From NCBI RefSeq assembly GCF_002564005.1, contig NZ_PDJG01000001.1, positions 1,116,001 to 1,180,000 of the forward strand: a DNA stretch of 64,000 nucleotides, written 5' to 3'. The DNA is from Sanguibacter antarcticus. Lineage in GTDB: Bacteria; Actinomycetota; Actinomycetes; Actinomycetales; Cellulomonadaceae. Under the pieces are notes generated by a model, which ran no database searches, was not told where the DNA came from, and was given only the letters and a program-made list of their open reading frames with translations. Shown one piece after another: positions 7,770 through 16,259 of the stretch (its first letter is position 1; every line of letters starts with the position of its first letter). The translations under genes and the position numbers were made by a program.

Positions 7770-7903
7770 TGCGCCTGCGAGAGCGTCCGGAGTCTGAGAC
7801 GTCATTCTTCGCACCCCCGCCACACCCCCCACCGCACAACGTCCTCGGCACCGCGCACCCTCGGCACCGCCCCCACCGCACGTCATCTTCAAGCAGGGAC
7901 CCC

Positions 7904-9046
7904 TTGACTCTCAACATCTGGCTCAACCGCACCTACGCCACCAACTACTGGTTCCTCCAGATGCTCAGGAACAATCCGGATCATGCGGACGTGCGACTGT
8001 TCGCCACCCACACCGACGAGACGTCCCCCGTCCTGCGCGCAGCCGACGTCGCACTCATGGAGCCGTCCCTCGGGGGCGAGGACTACGTCGACTGGGCTCT
8101 CGAGTTCTGCCGTACCCACGCGATCGACGTGCTGCTCCCCGGCAGAGGGATCCGGCGGATCGTCGCGCGCAGCGAGGAGTTCGAGGCCATCGGGGTCAAG
8201 GTCCTCGCCTCACCATCGGCGTCGATCGCCTTGCTCGACGACAAGGACGCGGCCTACCGGTCGGCGCGCGGCCTCGGGATCCCCGTCCCGCCGTGGCGCA
8301 CCGCCCAGGGCGCCGACGAGCTCGAAGAAGCCTATTCGTCGCTGCGCGACGAGCTCGAGCCCGACGAGAAGATCTGCATCAAGCCGATCAGCGGGGTCGG
8401 CGCCGAGGGATACCGTCTCCTCGACGACCGACCGATGAGCGTCTCAGACCTGCTCGCGGCCCCGGCCCACCGTGCCCGCCTCGACGAGGTCACCGCTGCG
8501 TTCCGCGCCGCCGAGGCCGCGGAGCGTGAGGTCCCACGTCTCATGGTCATGCCGTACATGGCGTCCCCGGAGATCAGCGTCGACTGCCTCTCCACGACGT
8601 TCGGCGAGACGCTCGTGGCGCTCCCCCGTGCCAAGGCAGGCCGTCGCAGGACGTTCCTCGCCGACACTCCCGAGGCAGCGCGGATCGCCCACCGCGTCGT
8701 GGACTCCTACCAGCTCGCCTACCTCACCAACACGCAGCTGCGGTGGTGGCGCGGAGAGCTGACGCTGCTCGAGGTGAACACCCGCCCGTCGGGTGGCCTC
8801 TATGCCTCGTCGCTCACCGGCGTGAACCTCCCGTGGGCCGCGATCCAGCTCGCGCTCACCGGGCAGACGACTCTCGAGGTGCCCGAGCTCGGTGCATCGT
8901 TCGTCACCGTAGAGACCCTCGTCCCGCTCCCCCGCGAGACAGCCGCACCAGCACTGCTGCGGAACGTCAACCCTGGGCTCGTCAAAGAGCCGTCCGTCGA
9001 CGACCTCGAGGCCAGCGCGCGAAAGCTCGCCGACCTCCTGCCCTGA
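7904..9046 (+). CDS. ATP-grasp ligase of the Ter-associated type
   Basis: 380 residues from a TTG start at 7904. The frame is open further upstream but that stretch is Pro/His-rich and looks untranslated. AGGGA lies four bases before the TTG. The protein begins LNIWLNRTYATNYWFLQMLR, has a Rossmann-like pre-ATP-grasp domain (to about residue 110), then the ATP-grasp fold: DDKDAAYRSARGLGIPVPPW, KICIKPISGVGAEGYRLL and the metal-binding TLLEVNTRPSGGLY (about 290-303). This matches ATP-grasp proteins described with tellurium-resistance (Ter) biosynthetic clusters, whose product is unknown. A convergent terB follows 36 bases later, supporting that link. The other Ter-cluster enzymes are not in this window. 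Confidence 0.75.
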   Translation: MTLNIWLNRTYATNYWFLQMLRNNPDHADVRLFATHTDETSPVLRAADVALMEPSLGGEDYVDWALEFCRTHAIDVLLPGRGIRRIVARSEEFEAIGVKVLASPSASIALLDDKDAAYRSARGLGIPVPPWRTAQGADELEEAYSSLRDELEPDEKICIKPISGVGAEGYRLLDDRPMSVSDLLAAPAHRARLDEVTAAFRAAEAAEREVPRLMVMPYMASPEISVDCLSTTFGETLVALPRAKAGRRRTFLADTPEAARIAHRVVDSYQLAYLTNTQLRWWRGELTLLEVNTRPSGGLYASSLTGVNLPWAAIQLALTGQTTLEVPELGASFVTVETLVPLPRETAAPALLRNVNPGLVKEPSVDDLEASARKLADLLP

Positions 9047-9082
9047 CGAGGGAGGAGACCGACGAGCCGGGTCGAGCAGGTC

Positions 9083-9538
9083 TCAGAGGTCGAACTCTGC
9101 CGGGGCGATGCCCACCGCGAAGCACGCGTCCTTGACCGCCTGGCGCTCGTCGTCGTCGAAGTCACCGTCGGCTCCACCGATGATGATGCCGATCTGCACG
9201 ACGGCGCGCGCCTGGTCCTGCTTCGGCTTCAGCCTCGAGATCGCGGAGACCGCCTCGACCTTGCCGAAGTCGTAGTCGCGGTCGAGCTTGTCGCAGTAGA
9301 AGTCGAACTTCTGGCGCAGGTCGTCTGGCGCGAAGACGGACAAGACGTCGTTGCTCATGATGAGACCGGCGGTCTTGCTGCGCTCCGAGGGATCGATCTT
9401 GCCGTCGGCCGCCGCGATGAGTGCGCACATCGCCATGCTCGCGTTCGCAAAGTCCTTGTTGGCGAACTGCTTGGCCTTCGTCTTGAGCTGTCCGTTCATC
9501 TCGGTCGTCTTCGACTTGAGGTTGTCCCAGAACGCCAT
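9083..9538 (-). CDS. TerB-family tellurite-resistance protein
   Basis: 151 residues, the full length of a TerB protein. Motifs: MAMCALIAAADGKIDPSERSK (about 34-54) and the mirrored GIIIGGADGDFDDDERQAVKDACFAVGI near the C-terminus (about 117-144, read in pieces). These are the two Asp-rich helical repeats (A-A-D-G-x-I/F-D-x-x-E) that coordinate metal ions in TerB. An AAGGAG ribosome-binding site lies just upstream. TerB acts as a helical, metal-binding component of envelope stress and tellurite-resistance systems. Its genes here (TerB and an ATP-grasp ligase) are only part of such a system; TerC/TerD are not present nearby. Confidence 0.88.
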   Translation of the reverse strand: MAFWDNLKSKTTEMNGQLKTKAKQFANKDFANASMAMCALIAAADGKIDPSERSKTAGLIMSNDVLSVFAPDDLRQKFDFYCDKLDRDYDFGKVEAVSAISRLKPKQDQARAVVQIGIIIGGADGDFDDDERQAVKDACFAVGIAPAEFDL

Positions 9539-9684
9539 CAGTTCTCCTTCGCTCGGTGTTCAGCAGGGTGGGGACCCGTGCCGCTCGATGGTGAGATCCT
9601 ATCCGGGCGCTCACCGCACGCCGCGCTGCGTCGTCACGTGCACCTGCAGGGACGCGCGTCGGACACCCGAGGATCGAGAAGCCC

Positions 9685-11061
9685 ATGACACAGACCCGCA
9701 GCGCCGGTGGACGCAGTCCGCAGACGAGATCGCAACGGCTCGACAGCCTGCCGTTCACCGCCGAGCACCGCCGGCTCGTCGTCGGCTCCGGGACGGGGTG
9801 GGCTCTCGACGCGATGGACGTCGGGCTCATCTCCTTCGTCATGGCCAGCCTCGCCGTCCAGTGGGGGCTCACCGACACGGAGCTCTCGTGGATCGCGTCG
9901 ACCGGGTTCGTCGGGATGGCGCTCGGAGCGAGCCTCGGCGGGCTCCTCGCCGACAGGTTCGGCCGGCGTCAGGTCTTCGCCCTGACGCTCCTCGTCTACG
10001 GCACGGCGACCGGTGCGTCAGCGCTCTCCGCATCGGTCGGGATGCTCGTCGTGGCACGTCTCGTCGTCGGGCTCGGGCTCGGCGCCGAGCTTCCTGTCGC
10101 GTCGACGCTCGTCAGCGAGTTCGCACCCGCGCGCATCCGCGGCCGTGTCGTCGTCGTGCTCGAAGCCTTCTGGGCCGTCGGATGGTTGCTCGCGGCGCTC
10201 ATCGGCTTCCTCGTGATCCCGCTGAGCGACGACGGGTGGCGGTGGGCGCTCGCTCTGGGCGCGGTGCCGGCCGTGTACTCGGTCGTCGTCCGCCGTACCC
10301 TGCCCGAGTCGGTGCGGTTCCTCGAGAGCGTCGGCCGCCACGACGAGGCCGAGAAGACCGTGCTGCGGTTCGAGGCATCGGCCGGCGTCACGGCCCAGCC
10401 CACGGATCCACGAGTCTCCCCCGATACACCCCCCGATGCCGCAGACCCCGGCCACGGGACCGGTCCGGTGGCGCCGCCACGGCTCTGGTCGCCGTCGCTG
10501 CGCCGACGGACGGCGAGCCTGTGGACCGTCTGGTTCGGGGTGAGCTTCGCCTACTACGGCGCCTTCATCTGGCTGCCGACCCTGCTGCACGCATCGGGCT
10601 TCTCGCTCGTCCGGTCGTTCGGGTACACGCTCGTCATCACCGCCGCCCAGCTCCCCGGCTACGCAGTCGCGGCCGTCCTCATCGAGCGGTGGGGCCGGCG
10701 TCAGACCCTCGCTACCTTCCTCTCGGGATCCGCCGTCTCGGCGATCCTCTTCGGGACTGCGGACAGCACCGTGGCGATCCTTGCCGCAGGCATGCTCCTG
10801 TCCTTCTTCAACCTCGGTGCATGGGGTGCGTTGTACGCCGTCACGCCGGAGATCTACCCGACGAGCATCCGTGGCCGTGGTGCAGGCTCTGCAGCGGCCT
10901 TCGGACGGATCGCATCGATCGTCGCCCCGTTGTGCGTGCCGTTCCTCCGAGACGCTGGCGGCACGCAGGTGGTCTTCGTCGTCTTCGCGGCAGCGTTCGT
11001 CGTCGCTGCGCTAGGCGTCCTGGGCATCCCGGACCGTCGTGGGCGTCCTCTGGACGAGTGA
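9685..11061 (+). CDS. MFS transporter, probably metabolite:H+ symporter
   Basis: 458 residues with twelve predicted membrane helices. The MFS signature is GMALGASLGGLLADRFGRRQV (about 75-94) and a second copy GLGLGAELPVASTLVSEFAP. The loop between helices 6 and 7 (about 215-265) is long, Pro/Asp-rich and cytoplasmic. The N-terminal FTAEHRRLVVGSGTGWALDAMDVGLISFV resembles sugar- and aromatic-acid/nicotinate-type porters, with an Asp-x-x-Asp in helix 1 (D-A-M-D) typical of proton-coupled members. The substrate cannot be told from sequence. The 3' end overlaps the convergent LuxR-family gene by 51 bases, so the two transcripts run into one another. Confidence 0.85.
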   Translation: MTQTRSAGGRSPQTRSQRLDSLPFTAEHRRLVVGSGTGWALDAMDVGLISFVMASLAVQWGLTDTELSWIASTGFVGMALGASLGGLLADRFGRRQVFALTLLVYGTATGASALSASVGMLVVARLVVGLGLGAELPVASTLVSEFAPARIRGRVVVVLEAFWAVGWLLAALIGFLVIPLSDDGWRWALALGAVPAVYSVVVRRTLPESVRFLESVGRHDEAEKTVLRFEASAGVTAQPTDPRVSPDTPPDAADPGHGTGPVAPPRLWSPSLRRRTASLWTVWFGVSFAYYGAFIWLPTLLHASGFSLVRSFGYTLVITAAQLPGYAVAAVLIERWGRRQTLATFLSGSAVSAILFGTADSTVAILAAGMLLSFFNLGAWGALYAVTPEIYPTSIRGRGAGSAAAFGRIASIVAPLCVPFLRDAGGTQVVFVVFAAAFVVAALGVLGIPDRRGRPLDE

Positions 11062-13662
11062 GGTGGTCCTGTGGTCGCGCGCGACGCCGGGCTCGAGGAG
11101 CCCTGCCGCGTGCAGCGCGTCGTGGAGCGCGACCGGGGTGAGCACGCCGAGCTTGGTGTAGACGCTGTCCAGCAGCACCTGGACCTTGCGGGGGTCCAGT
11201 CGCACGAGGTCCGCGGTCTGGGCGACCGTGCGGAGCAGGCTGGCGTGCCGCGCCACCTCGATCTCGCGAGCGGTGAGGATGGTTCGCAAGGCGATGTTCG
11301 AGCGCCGGGACGCGATCCACGGCCCAGCACCTCCTCCGAGGATGATGAGGTCTCCGGTCCGGCCCTCCCAGGTGCTCGCGGCGTCCACGCCTCGTGTCTC
11401 CCGGACGTGCTCCGCGATCCTCGCCGAGACGTCGGCAGCAGCAGAGAACATCCCGTACTGCTCGAGCTCGCTGACGATCTCGACTGATCCCTCGTAGTCG
11501 CCCTCCATCGCTGCGACCGCGTTGCGGTAGAGCATGCGCGCGAGATGCCCCCCGCTGAGACGGTCCACGCGCGCCAGGTCGTCGATCACGAGGTCTGGGC
11601 GCCCCAGCCGGACGACGACGTCGAGGAGGAAGGCTGCCAGGGTCGTCTCGCCACGGGCGAGGACGTTGCGACCACCGATGCACGCGATGTTCAGCGCCTC
11701 CGCGAGCCGTCCGTCGGCGTGAGCCTGCCGGGCCTCGGACCACAGGAGGAGCGCATCGACGCGGGGGGCGAGCCGCATCTGCGGGGTGAGGTGATCGAAC
11801 GCAGACCGAGCCCCTGCGGCATCTCCGACGGCGACCGCGGCCGCGACCGCGAGCGCGTAGGCGACGGGCTCGTCCTCGTGCTCGAGAAGACCGTCTGGCT
11901 GCTCGGCGGCGGCCTCGCGGAAGTATCCGCAGGCGTCGAGCGCGAGCTCCTGTGCACGGGGGGCGCTCCCACCGAGCAGCTCGAAGAATCCCAACGACGA
12001 CGCCCAGAGCCCAGCGCGCATGGGTGGTTCGTCGGGGTGCCCGAGGCGTCTGTCGACTCGTGTGCGGGCTGTCATGAGGTCGCCGCTCAGCGCTGCGAGG
12101 GACATCTCTACGAATTCGAAGTACGCCGCCGCGTCTGGTCGCTCGTCGACGAGAACGGGTGTGAGGGAACGCCCGGCCTCGATGGCTGTCCGGGCGAGGA
12201 TGAGCGGTCCGGTGGTGATCCCGCGCATCGCCTGCGTCATCACGCTGTCGAGGCGTTCGATGCTCGAGGTGCCGGTGCCCTCGCCGAGGCTGGCGTCGAG
12301 GATCGTCTGCCAGAGGTCGCGGGTCTCCGCGATGGTTGCTCGGCCCGCTGCGGAGGTTGCGCGGCGTTGGAGGGCGTCGATGTGCGCGACCGCGGCGCGT
12401 GGGTCGCTGTGCCTGCTCCCCCAGTTCACGCCCATCCAGTGAGCGACTGATCCGAGCTCTGCGTCCGTCAGTGCGGTCTGGGACGCCGCGAGAAGTTCTT
12501 TGTCTGCGGTGGCGATGTCTCCGAGGACCGTCGAGACCGTTCCGAGGACCTCGTGAGCGAGGTGCGAGGGGACGCGGTGGAGCGCGACGCGGGCGAGGCG
12601 ACGAGCGAGCGTGTACTCGCGTTCTTCGAGCGCCCAGGCGGCTGTCTGTGCGAGGAGCTGGGGTGCGATCGATGCTCCGGCGTCGACGTCGATAACCACC
12701 GCGCGGTAGAAGGCTGAGCGGTCGTCGACACCTGGGTGCGTGCGCAAGATCGTCACGGCGTCTTCCTGGGCCGCGCGCCATCGTTCTGCAGAGGCGTTGC
12801 GACGTGCGACCGCTGCGTAGACCGGGTCGGCGAACCGCATCTGGCTGGCGGGAGCGGGAGAGACGACGACGATGCCTTCGAGCTCGAGCGCATCGACGAG
12901 GTGGGGCTCGAAGGCGCTGGCCGGCAGCGGCTGGCCGGCGGCGAGCACCTCGATCACGTCGATCTGGTCGGCTGGTACGGAAGCGAGGTGGAGCGACGTG
13001 GCGTCGTTCACCCGGGGGCCGGGGTCGAGATACCCGGTGAGCTCGTGCGCTGTGCCGTTCCAGACGAGCACGCCCGACGCTGTCGAGGCGTCGAGCGACT
13101 CCCGCAGGGCACGTGGGTTGCCGTGGGCGTGGGCGACGACGGTGCGCCTGGACCGCGGCGAGAGGGGTCCGCCGAGGTAGGTGATCGCGAGGTACGAGAT
13201 CTCGGACGGGCTGAGGGGGGTCACGGGGGTCACACCGAGAAGGTCGACCGAGCGGAGCTCGATGAGCTCTGGCGGCAACGGCTCGCTGTCCGTGACGCTG
13301 AGCATCATCCGGCACCCGCCGTGGCGGACCAGCGCGACGAGGGGCTGGAGCAGCTGGACGTCGAGACCGCCGACGTCGTCGACGAGGAGCACCATGCGTT
13401 CGCTGGCGCGCGCGCGCAGGGAGTCGAGCACGTAGGCCATGTTCTCGATCGCCTGCGGGCTCGTGGTGCGCCCTGAGACGCGGTAGACCTTGTACCCGCG
13501 CAGGACCATCGCTTCCCCGACGCGCTGGAGCAGCCAGGTCTTGCCGGATCCGACCGGGCCGGTGAGCAGCGTCGTGCGGTACCGGGCTCCGGGCTCGAGA
13601 GCACCTGCCAGCTGCGCTACGAGGTCGCCCCTCGTGATGAAGCGCCAGCTGGAGTGTGTCAT
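11011..13662 (-). CDS. large ATPase with LuxR-type C-terminal HTH
   Basis: 883 residues from the ATG at 13662; the frame is open for 88 further codons but these are Pro/His-rich and unlike protein. Domains in order: P-loop ATPase (Walker A GPVGSGKT at 35-42; Walker B LLVDDVGGLD around 103-112), a winged-helix-like linker, a long alpha-helical repeat region (about 330-780, TPR/MalT-like) and a C-terminal LuxR HTH (LTAREIEVARHASLLRTVAQ, about 795-860). This is the layout of LAL/MalT-like signal-integrating activators. The effector is unknown. There is no Shine-Dalgarno; TACATT lies six bases upstream, so the mRNA is probably leaderless. It is divergent from a GAF-ANTAR regulator. Confidence 0.82.
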   Translation of the reverse strand: MTHSSWRFITRGDLVAQLAGALEPGARYRTTLLTGPVGSGKTWLLQRVGEAMVLRGYKVYRVSGRTTSPQAIENMAYVLDSLRARASERMVLLVDDVGGLDVQLLQPLVALVRHGGCRMMLSVTDSEPLPPELIELRSVDLLGVTPVTPLSPSEISYLAITYLGGPLSPRSRRTVVAHAHGNPRALRESLDASTASGVLVWNGTAHELTGYLDPGPRVNDATSLHLASVPADQIDVIEVLAAGQPLPASAFEPHLVDALELEGIVVVSPAPASQMRFADPVYAAVARRNASAERWRAAQEDAVTILRTHPGVDDRSAFYRAVVIDVDAGASIAPQLLAQTAAWALEEREYTLARRLARVALHRVPSHLAHEVLGTVSTVLGDIATADKELLAASQTALTDAELGSVAHWMGVNWGSRHSDPRAAVAHIDALQRRATSAAGRATIAETRDLWQTILDASLGEGTGTSSIERLDSVMTQAMRGITTGPLILARTAIEAGRSLTPVLVDERPDAAAYFEFVEMSLAALSGDLMTARTRVDRRLGHPDEPPMRAGLWASSLGFFELLGGSAPRAQELALDACGYFREAAAEQPDGLLEHEDEPVAYALAVAAAVAVGDAAGARSAFDHLTPQMRLAPRVDALLLWSEARQAHADGRLAEALNIACIGGRNVLARGETTLAAFLLDVVVRLGRPDLVIDDLARVDRLSGGHLARMLYRNAVAAMEGDYEGSVEIVSELEQYGMFSAAADVSARIAEHVRETRGVDAASTWEGRTGDLIILGGGAGPWIASRRSNIALRTILTAREIEVARHASLLRTVAQTADLVRLDPRKVQVLLDSVYTKLGVLTPVALHDALHAAGLLEPGVARDHRTTSLVQRTPTTVRDAQDA

Positions 13663-13668
13663 CGGCAG

Positions 13669-13674
13669 AATGTA
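13669..13674 (-). promoter_or_regulatory. -10 element TACATT, leaderless start of the LuxR-type regulator
   Basis: On the minus strand, TACATT is followed by CTGCCG and then the ATG at 13662. Six bases separate the element from the start codon and there is no ribosome-binding site. Confidence 0.5.
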
Positions 13675-13993
13675 CCAAGTCTTGTGGCAAGCATTTCGAT
13701 AACCCCGGCCGAAGACGGGGTGAACTCGCCGCTGCCCTGTCCACCGACCGTGCCTCGGACCTCGGCGCTGCCCCGCCCGCGAGCGCTGGCACGGCCTCGT
13801 GGGGTGGGTGCCGGATGGTGGTGGGGGGCTGGTGGGGTGGGTGATCGTCGCGGGTGGGTGGTGGTGCTGGGTGGTTGGTGTGCGGTCGACGGGGACGGGG
13901 ACGCGAACTACTGTGAGGCCGATCACTCACCCCTGCTGTGGTGCGGTTGTGCATCGTGCACGGTCGGCGGGCAGGACGTTGCCGGGAGCGCGC
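13675..13993. other. divergent intergenic region with dense G-tracts
   Basis: 319 bases between the LuxR-type and GAF-ANTAR genes. From about 13799 to 13875 the + strand has a cluster of at least six runs of three or more G with short loops, which could fold into a G-quadruplex. A short palindrome GTGCA-TCG-TGCAC lies at 13949-13961. Nothing here reads as a gene. Confidence 0.5.
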
Positions 13994-14734
13994 ATGAGCA
14001 CCATCGACCTGTCAGAGATCGACGAGCCGGGCACGCCTGGTCTCGGTGGGGACGAGGTGGTCCGGCGGGTCGGTGTGGTGGCGCGTTCGCTCGCTGAGGA
14101 GTCGGGGCTCCAGCCGATGTTGGACCGGACGGTCGAGCATGCAGTCCAGCTTCTTGAGGGGTGTCATTCGGCGGGGATCTCGCTGGTGGTGGCGCGGGGG
14201 CGGATCGAGACGGTGGCGCTGACGGACGATCTGGCGCGGCGTGGCGACGAGCGTCAGTACGAGCTGGACGAGGGGCCGTGCTTGACGGCGGTCCGTGATG
14301 CGGAGATCGTGTGGGCGCCTGATCTGGCGAACGACGCGCGGTGGCCGCGGTGGGCCCCGTGGGCGGTGGAGAACCTGGGTGTGCGGAGCATGCTGTGCAT
14401 CCAGCTGTACACGGCTGTGGACAAGCACGGGGCGTTGAACCTGTACTCGCGGGACCGTGATGCGTTCCCGCTGGTGGATCATCCGGTGGCGACGATGTTT
14501 GCGACGGTTGCTGCGATGTCGTTGAAGAGTGCGCGCACGACGGAGGAGCTGCAGTCTGCTCTGCACACGCGCAACATCATCGGTCAGGCTCAGGGGATCA
14601 TCATGGAGCGGTACTCGGTCGGTGCGGAGCAGGCGTTCTCTGTCTTGAGCCGTGTGTCCCAGGAGACGAACATGAAGCTCAGCGTCGTGGCGACCCAGGT
14701 TGCTGCGCAGCGTGTGATCCCGGGGCTGGCGTGA
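13994..14734 (+). CDS. GAF-ANTAR domain regulator
   Basis: 246 residues. GAF domain at about 20-170 (DRTVEHAVQLLEGCHSAGISLV, DEGPCLTAVRDAEIVWAPDL and VRSMLCIQLY are hallmarks of this subfamily). ANTAR RNA-binding domain at about 180-240 (LHTRNIIGQAQGIIMERYSV; QAFSVLSRVSQETNMKLSVV). ANTAR proteins bind paired hairpins in nascent RNA and prevent termination; the GAF domain senses a ligand or redox state. The ATG at 13994 fits the family start; upstream codons are Gly/Trp-rich and not protein-like. Its stop overlaps the corA start, so the two are translated together. Target hairpins were not identified. Confidence 0.88.
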   Translation: MSTIDLSEIDEPGTPGLGGDEVVRRVGVVARSLAEESGLQPMLDRTVEHAVQLLEGCHSAGISLVVARGRIETVALTDDLARRGDERQYELDEGPCLTAVRDAEIVWAPDLANDARWPRWAPWAVENLGVRSMLCIQLYTAVDKHGALNLYSRDRDAFPLVDHPVATMFATVAAMSLKSARTTEELQSALHTRNIIGQAQGIIMERYSVGAEQAFSVLSRVSQETNMKLSVVATQVAAQRVIPGLA

Positions 14735-15771
14735 GCGTCGTGGGGATCGTCGACAACGCGGTGTATGCGGACGGGGTGCGGGTCGCGGAGCCGGCGTCGT
14801 TGGCGTCGACGTTCGAGGCTTTGCGTGCTGAGCGTGGGCGGTCGACGGACCCGATGGCGTGGATCGGTCTGTACCGGCCGGACCAGGAGCAGGTGCAGGC
14901 GGTCGCGGACGAGTTCGACGTCCATCCGTTGGCGGTGGAGGACACGATCAAGGCCCACCAGCGGCCGAAGCTCGAGCGGTACGGTGACGTGCTGTTCACG
15001 GTGCTGCGGACGGCGCGGTACATCGACTCGGACGAGCGTGTGGAGTTCGGGGAGCTGCACGTGTTCACGGGTCGGGACTTCGTGGTGACGGTGCGTCATG
15101 CGGAGTCTCCGGACCTGGCGAGGGTCCGGGCGCGGATGGAGGGGAACCGGGATCTCTTGCGGCACGGTCCGCACGCGGTGCTGTACGCGATCCTCGACGA
15201 GGTCGTGGACGAGTATGCGCCGGTGGTCGCGGGGCTGGAGAACGACATCGACGAGATCGAGGACGAGCTCTTCGGTGGGAGCCCGGACGTGTCTCGGCGC
15301 ATCTATCAGCTCATCCGTGAGGTGATGGAGTTTCAGCGGGCGACGCATCCGTTGCTGGACATCCTCGAGGCGCTGGACGCGGGCGCGGTGAAGTACGGGA
15401 TGGAGGAGGAGCTGCGGCGCAACCTGCGGGACGTGAAGGACCACGTCGTGCGGGTGGTGGATCGGGCGGACGCGTTCCGGGCCGTGCTGCAGAACTCGCT
15501 CACCGTGAACGCCACTGTCGTGGGTGAGCGGCAGAACGAGGAGATGCGTGCGATGACGGAGGCGAGCCTCGTGCAGAACGAGGAGGTCAAGCGGATCTCT
15601 GGCTGGGCGGCGATCTTGTTCGCTCCCACGTTGGTAGGGACGATCTACGGCATGAACTTCGAGCACATGCCTGAGCTCACGTGGTTGTACGGGTACCCGG
15701 CTGCGCTGGGGTTGATGGTTCTCGGTTCGGTGGTGCTCTATCGGGTCTTCAAGCGCAAGCAGTGGCTCTAG
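14731..15771 (+). CDS. corA: CorA-family Mg2+/Co2+ transporter
   Basis: 346 residues, typical CorA length. A long cytoplasmic N-terminal domain (about 1-285) includes the WIGLYRPDQEQVQAVADEF and HPLAVEDTIKAHQRPKLE blocks. Two C-terminal membrane helices follow, with the selectivity motif GMN at 307-309 (YGMNFEHMPEL) between them and a basic C-terminus (FKRKQWL). CorA pentamers conduct Mg2+ into the cell. The GTG start overlaps the TGA of the GAF-ANTAR gene (GTGA), so ion uptake and the antiterminator are coupled, an unusual pairing. A perfect 21-bp hairpin follows the stop. Confidence 0.93.
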   Translation: MSVVGIVDNAVYADGVRVAEPASLASTFEALRAERGRSTDPMAWIGLYRPDQEQVQAVADEFDVHPLAVEDTIKAHQRPKLERYGDVLFTVLRTARYIDSDERVEFGELHVFTGRDFVVTVRHAESPDLARVRARMEGNRDLLRHGPHAVLYAILDEVVDEYAPVVAGLENDIDEIEDELFGGSPDVSRRIYQLIREVMEFQRATHPLLDILEALDAGAVKYGMEEELRRNLRDVKDHVVRVVDRADAFRAVLQNSLTVNATVVGERQNEEMRAMTEASLVQNEEVKRISGWAAILFAPTLVGTIYGMNFEHMPELTWLYGYPAALGLMVLGSVVLYRVFKRKQWL

Positions 15772-15773
15772 CC

Positions 15774-15819
15774 GCACGACGAAGGGGATCTCCCGGACGG
15801 GAGATCCCCTTCGTCGTGC
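15774..15819. terminator. 21-bp bidirectional hairpin between corA and a YtxH-like gene
   Basis: Perfect stem from 15774-15794 and 15799-15819 around the tetraloop GGAC. It sits three bases after the corA stop and 15 bases beyond the stop of the convergent gene, so it can end transcripts from both sides. No U tract is visible. Confidence 0.8.
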
Positions 15820-15834
15820 GTGGTGAGCGTGGTG

Positions 15835-16152
15835 TCAGGCGTGCCCGACGCCGTCGTTCGTGGTCCACGGGTCGCCCGCAGGTGCAGCCGGGGCAGGTGG
15901 TGTGCTCTGGCTGTGGTCTTTCGAGGTGACGTTCTTCACGGCCTCGGTGACCTTGCCCTTGAGCACTGCTCCTTGGTCTTTGGCGACCTCGGTCGCCTTG
16001 TCCTGGAACGTGGTCACGGTCGACTGGACCGAGTCGCTGGCCCACAGGTCCTTGGCGTGGCCCTTGATGACCTCGAACTGACGCCGACCTGCACGAGTTC
16101 CCAGCACATAGCCGATCCCTGTACCGACGATGAAAGCAGCTTTGGACTTCAT
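15835..16152 (-). CDS. YtxH-like small membrane-anchored protein
   Basis: 105 residues. It starts MKSKAAFIVGTGIGYVLGTRAGRRQFEVI, a single glycine-zipper-type membrane helix followed by a basic Gly/Arg stretch. Residues 30-75 form a helical, Lys/Val/Thr-rich region and the last 25 residues are Pro/Ala-rich and disordered. This matches YtxH/gas-vesicle-like small stress proteins; no enzymatic activity is expected. GGAGGAG lies seven bases before the ATG. It is monocistronic and convergent with corA. Confidence 0.75.
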   Translation of the reverse strand: MKSKAAFIVGTGIGYVLGTRAGRRQFEVIKGHAKDLWASDSVQSTVTTFQDKATEVAKDQGAVLKGKVTEAVKNVTSKDHSQSTPPAPAAPAGDPWTTNDGVGHA

Positions 16153-16259
16153 GGAGTGTCTCCTCCGTGTCGAGGGGGTGAAGTCTCGAGCCTAGGTGGA
16201 GGACCTGGACCTCGCACGGCGAGGCCGGGCGGGTGCCTGGTCTCGCCGTACGGGAGCAG

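Noticed and set aside
7769..7903. N-terminal extension of the ATP-grasp protein from a TTG at 7769
   Set aside because: The extra 45 residues are Pro/His/Ser-rich, the promoter lies at the same place, and the family starts at LNIWLNRTY.
13663..13926. Extended N-terminus of the LuxR-type regulator
   Set aside because: The upstream codons give Pro/His/Arg-rich sequence, and a good -10 is just before the inner ATG.
13949..13961. Palindrome GTGCA-TCG-TGCAC as operator
   Set aside because: Arms of only five bases are expected by chance in this GC-rich sequence and no regulator fits.
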